A stretch of DNA of 7,411 bases, taken from NCBI GenBank assembly GCA_031265725.1, contig JAISCH010000315.1, positions 1-7,411 of the forward strand. Direction: 5' to 3'. The notes below the pieces were generated by a model. That model searched no databases. It was not told the DNA's origin and saw only the letters and a program-made list of their open reading frames with translations. Both the position numbers and the translations under genes were made by a program. Shown one piece after another: positions 5,794 to 7,411 of this stretch (its first letter is position 1; each line of letters opens with the position of its first letter). The stretch is from Propionibacteriaceae bacterium. GTDB lineage: Bacteria > Actinomycetota > Actinomycetes > Propionibacteriales > Propionibacteriaceae.

Positions 5794-7200
5794 CTAGGCC
5801 AAGCTCCAACGCGCACCGGCTGGAGTGTCCTCGATCTTCAGTCCGAGTTCGGCCAGTTTGTCGCGGATGGCGTCGGCGGCGGCGAAATCCTTGCGCGCCC
5901 TGGCCTGCTGACGCTGGGCGAGCAATGCTTCCACCAAGCCGTCCAGCACTGGTTTCAACTGCTTCTCCTGGCCACCGGCAGCCTGCCAAACCGCGTCGTC
6001 GGGATGCAACCCGAAGATGTCCAGCATCGCCCGCACCCTCGCCAACGCCACCTCGGCCGTCGCCAAATCATCGCTCTCCAAGGCTTGATTGCCGGAACGC
6101 ACCTGCTGGAAAAGGATGGCCATCGCTGCCGGAGTGCCCAGATCGTCATCCATCGCTGCCGCAAATTCCGCTGGAACCTCACCCGCCGCGACCTTGCCCA
6201 GCGCCTCGTCAGCCCTGGTCAAGAACGAGTCCAGCCGGGCCAACTGCGCGGTGGCCTCGGCCAATGCCTCGTCGGAGAGTTCCACCGCCGAACGGTAGTG
6301 CGGCGCGAGCAGGTACAACCGGACGGCCCGGGCCGGGAAACGCTTCACCACTTCAGTGACTGTGGCGGTGTTGCCGAGAGACTTGCTCATCTTCTCCCCA
6401 GCCGTGGTCAGCCAGCCGTTGTGCATCCAGTACTTTGCGAACGGACGGCCAGCGGCCTGGGACTGGGCTTTCTCATTCTCGTGGTGGGGGAATTTCAGGT
6501 CCATCCCGCCGCCGTGGATATCGAAGGCGTCGCCCAGGTACTTGCCCGACATGGTGGAGCATTCGATATGCCAACCCGGACGGCCGCGCCCCCAGGGGGA
6601 GGGCCAAGACGCGGTGACCGGCTCACCCGGCTTATAGCCCTTCCAGAGCGCGAAATCGCGCGGATCGTGCTTGCCTTCGGGTGGTGCGTCCTCGGCGGGC
6701 TGCATCTCGTCCACCCGCTGCCCGGACAGCGATCCGTAATCCGCCCAAGAGCGGACGTCGAAATAGACGTCTCCGGAGCCGTCCTCGGCGGCATAGGCGT
6801 GTCCGTTGTCGATGAGCGTGGAGATCAATTCGATCATTTCCGGAATGTGGCCGGTCGCGCGTGGCTCATAGCTGGGCGGCGTGCAGCCGAGGGCGGCATA
6901 GGCCTTGTGCAATTCAAGCTCGAAATGGTAGGCGAGCGCGTACCAAGGGATGCCCTGCTTGGCGGCATTGTTCAGGATTTTGTCGTCAATGTCGGTGACG
7001 TTGGCGACGATCTGCACCTTGAAGCCGGAATAGCTCAGCCAACGGCGCAACACATCAAAGATGACCTCTTTGCGAATATGGCCGAGATGGGGCGCGGACT
7101 GCACGGTGAGCCCGCAGTGATAGATCGAGCATTCCCCAGCACGTACTGGTTCGAAGGGAACTATCCTGCGCTGGGCGCTGTCATACAAACGGAAACTCAC
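5794..7200 (-). CDS. cysS: Cysteinyl-tRNA synthetase
   Basis: Class I aminoacyl-tRNA synthetase that charges tRNA-Cys with cysteine using ATP; cytosolic and essential. The 468 residues have the usual length. Visible are the zinc-ligand cysteine in YHCGLT (C29), the HIGH-type signature HLGH (38-41), and NVTDIDDKI (67-75). GWHIECS (C214) and HGGGMDLKFPHHENE (229-243) hold further zinc-site residues, and EKMSKS gives the KMSKS loop (270-274). The C-terminal ARKDFAAADAIRDKLAELG segment and final GARW are typical of CysS and argue against the shorter MshC ligase of mycothiol synthesis. The start is GTG 7200; no ATG fits and no Shine-Dalgarno is close. A TATAAA 10 bases upstream suggests a leaderless or nearly leaderless mRNA, common in actinobacteria. 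ispF, which precedes cysS in some actinobacteria, is not seen in the 211 bases upstream. Confidence 0.97.
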   Translation of the reverse strand: MSFRLYDSAQRRIVPFEPVRAGECSIYHCGLTVQSAPHLGHIRKEVIFDVLRRWLSYSGFKVQIVANVTDIDDKILNNAAKQGIPWYALAYHFELELHKAYAALGCTPPSYEPRATGHIPEMIELISTLIDNGHAYAAEDGSGDVYFDVRSWADYGSLSGQRVDEMQPAEDAPPEGKHDPRDFALWKGYKPGEPVTASWPSPWGRGRPGWHIECSTMSGKYLGDAFDIHGGGMDLKFPHHENEKAQSQAAGRPFAKYWMHNGWLTTAGEKMSKSLGNTATVTEVVKRFPARAVRLYLLAPHYRSAVELSDEALAEATAQLARLDSFLTRADEALGKVAAGEVPAEFAAAMDDDLGTPAAMAILFQQVRSGNQALESDDLATAEVALARVRAMLDIFGLHPDDAVWQAAGGQEKQLKPVLDGLVEALLAQRQQARARKDFAAADAIRDKLAELGLKIEDTPAGARWSLA

Positions 7201-7210
7201 AAAGCCAGAG

Positions 7211-7216
7211 TTTATA
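7211..7216 (-). promoter_or_regulatory. Possible -10 element for cysS
   Basis: TATAAA on the minus strand lies 10 bases before the GTG start. No clear -35 is seen at the usual distance. If real, transcription starts at or within a few bases of the start codon, which explains the missing Shine-Dalgarno. Confidence 0.35.
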
Positions 7217-7316
7217 CGCTCCAGCCCCGAACCGCCCGCTCACCGCCGCACCGCAGTCAGCGGCACGTCTATAGCTCAGTGCTTCTGCCGCTTCGCTTTG
7301 GCTCGCTATGCCGCGC

Positions 7317-7349
7317 TGTCGAGGAATCTCGTGTCGATCAGGAATCTCG
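7317..7349 (+). repeat. Two abutting copies of a TGTCGA–GGAATCTCG unit
   Basis: TGTCGAGGAATCTCG (7317-7331) is followed immediately by TGTCGATCAGGAATCTCG (7332-7349). The units are identical except for three extra bases (TCA) in the second. They abut the 23-bp repeat block to the right and probably form part of the same structure, perhaps the outer end of a mobile element with a remnant of an earlier copy. The repeat is seen; its meaning is inference. Confidence 0.6.
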
Positions 7350-7411
7350 TTTTAACGCAAACGTGATACTAAAACTAACGCAAAGGTGATACTTCTTTGA
7401 ACGCAAACGTG
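7332..7411. mobile_element. Probable end of an insertion sequence or other mobile element, cut by window edge
   Basis: From TGTCGATCAGG at 7332 the sequence changes from GC-rich to AT-rich and consists mostly of short direct repeats up to the window edge. Elements of the IS21 family start with TG and carry several repeated transposase-binding sites near their ends, which is the best match I know. No transposase gene is in view, so an integrase or plasmid-type replication site remains possible. The boundary at 7332 is a guess; 7317 is the alternative. Confidence 0.4.
7354..7411 (+). repeat. Iteron-like direct repeats with 23-bp period
   Basis: The 17-bp word AACGCAAACGTGATACT occurs at 7354-7370. 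It recurs at 7377-7393 with one change (C to G at 7385) and again from 7400, where 12 of 12 visible bases match before the window ends. The period is exactly 23 bp, and the 6-bp spacers differ in sequence. Such spacing puts successive sites on nearly the same face of the helix, as expected for a protein binding repeatedly, such as a transposase or replication initiator. Confidence 0.8.

Noticed and set aside
5794..7200. MshC (mycothiol ligase) instead of CysS
   Set aside because: The length of 468 residues and the CysS-type C-terminal helical segment fit CysS; MshC is shorter and lacks it.
7268..7282. TATAGCTCAGT, resembling the D-arm start of a tRNA gene
   Set aside because: The following bases do not form a D-stem, and no anticodon or T-arm (GGTTCRA) follows at the right distance.
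7259..7292. 7-bp inverted repeat AGCGGCA / TGCCGCT
   Set aside because: The loop is 20 bases and such short GC matches are expected by chance here.
5788..7389. A 533-codon open frame on the plus strand
   Set aside because: It lies antisense to cysS, lacks any recognisable domain, and is the kind of shadow frame high-GC codon bias produces.
1..7411. CRISPR array or multi-gene defence system
   Set aside because: The only regular repeats are at 7354-7411, with 6-bp spacers, far too short for CRISPR, and no cas or other defence operon is present.

Overview
This window looks like chromosome from a high-GC actinobacterium, possibly in or near the Propionibacteriales (inference). The support is G/C-rich third codon positions, TTG and GTG starts, and the neighbouring same-strand pair cysS–rlmB, which actinobacteria such as Mycobacterium tuberculosis also have. 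There are seven protein genes, two of them touching or close to points where foreign DNA seems to have entered.

Layout, left to right. (1) Minus strand, bases 1-974: most of a Gfo/Idh/MocA-family NAD(P)-dependent oxidoreductase, cut by the window's left edge. (2) Plus strand, 1062-1436: a 124-residue protein of unknown function with a good ribosome binding site. (3) Plus strand, 1519-2838: a stand-alone AAA ATPase with a C-terminal DUF4143/PD-(D/E)XK-like domain, visibly less GC-rich than the housekeeping genes. A 20-bp stem covers its ribosome binding site, and an extended -10 sits in the loop. (4) Just after it, 2887-2927, a decayed second copy of the tail of gene 2, so the ATPase lies between two direct repeats. 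(5) Minus strand, 2927-3448: a small ECF-sigma-like protein with a good region 4 and a weak region 2. (6) Plus strand, 3560-4699: alanine racemase (alr). (7) Minus strand, 5794-7200 then 4748-5656: cysteinyl-tRNA synthetase (cysS) followed by 23S rRNA 2'-O-methyltransferase (rlmB), separated by 137 bases holding an 11-bp stem. (8) 7201-7411: no gene. It carries the cysS upstream region and then a block of short direct repeats that runs off the right edge, probably the end of an insertion sequence or other mobile element.

The alr, cysS and rlmB genes are core functions (D-alanine for peptidoglycan, cysteine charging, ribosome modification). They share no pathway here beyond growth. The accessory part is 1437-2926 (the ATPase and its flanking repeat) and the right edge. 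The most interesting observation is the ATPase start. Transcripts arriving from upstream would fold so that the Shine-Dalgarno is buried, while a transcript from the gene's own promoter in the loop would lack half the stem and be translatable. This resembles how IS10 and IS50 protect their transposase genes from read-through. No complete multi-gene defence system or other new pathway is visible.
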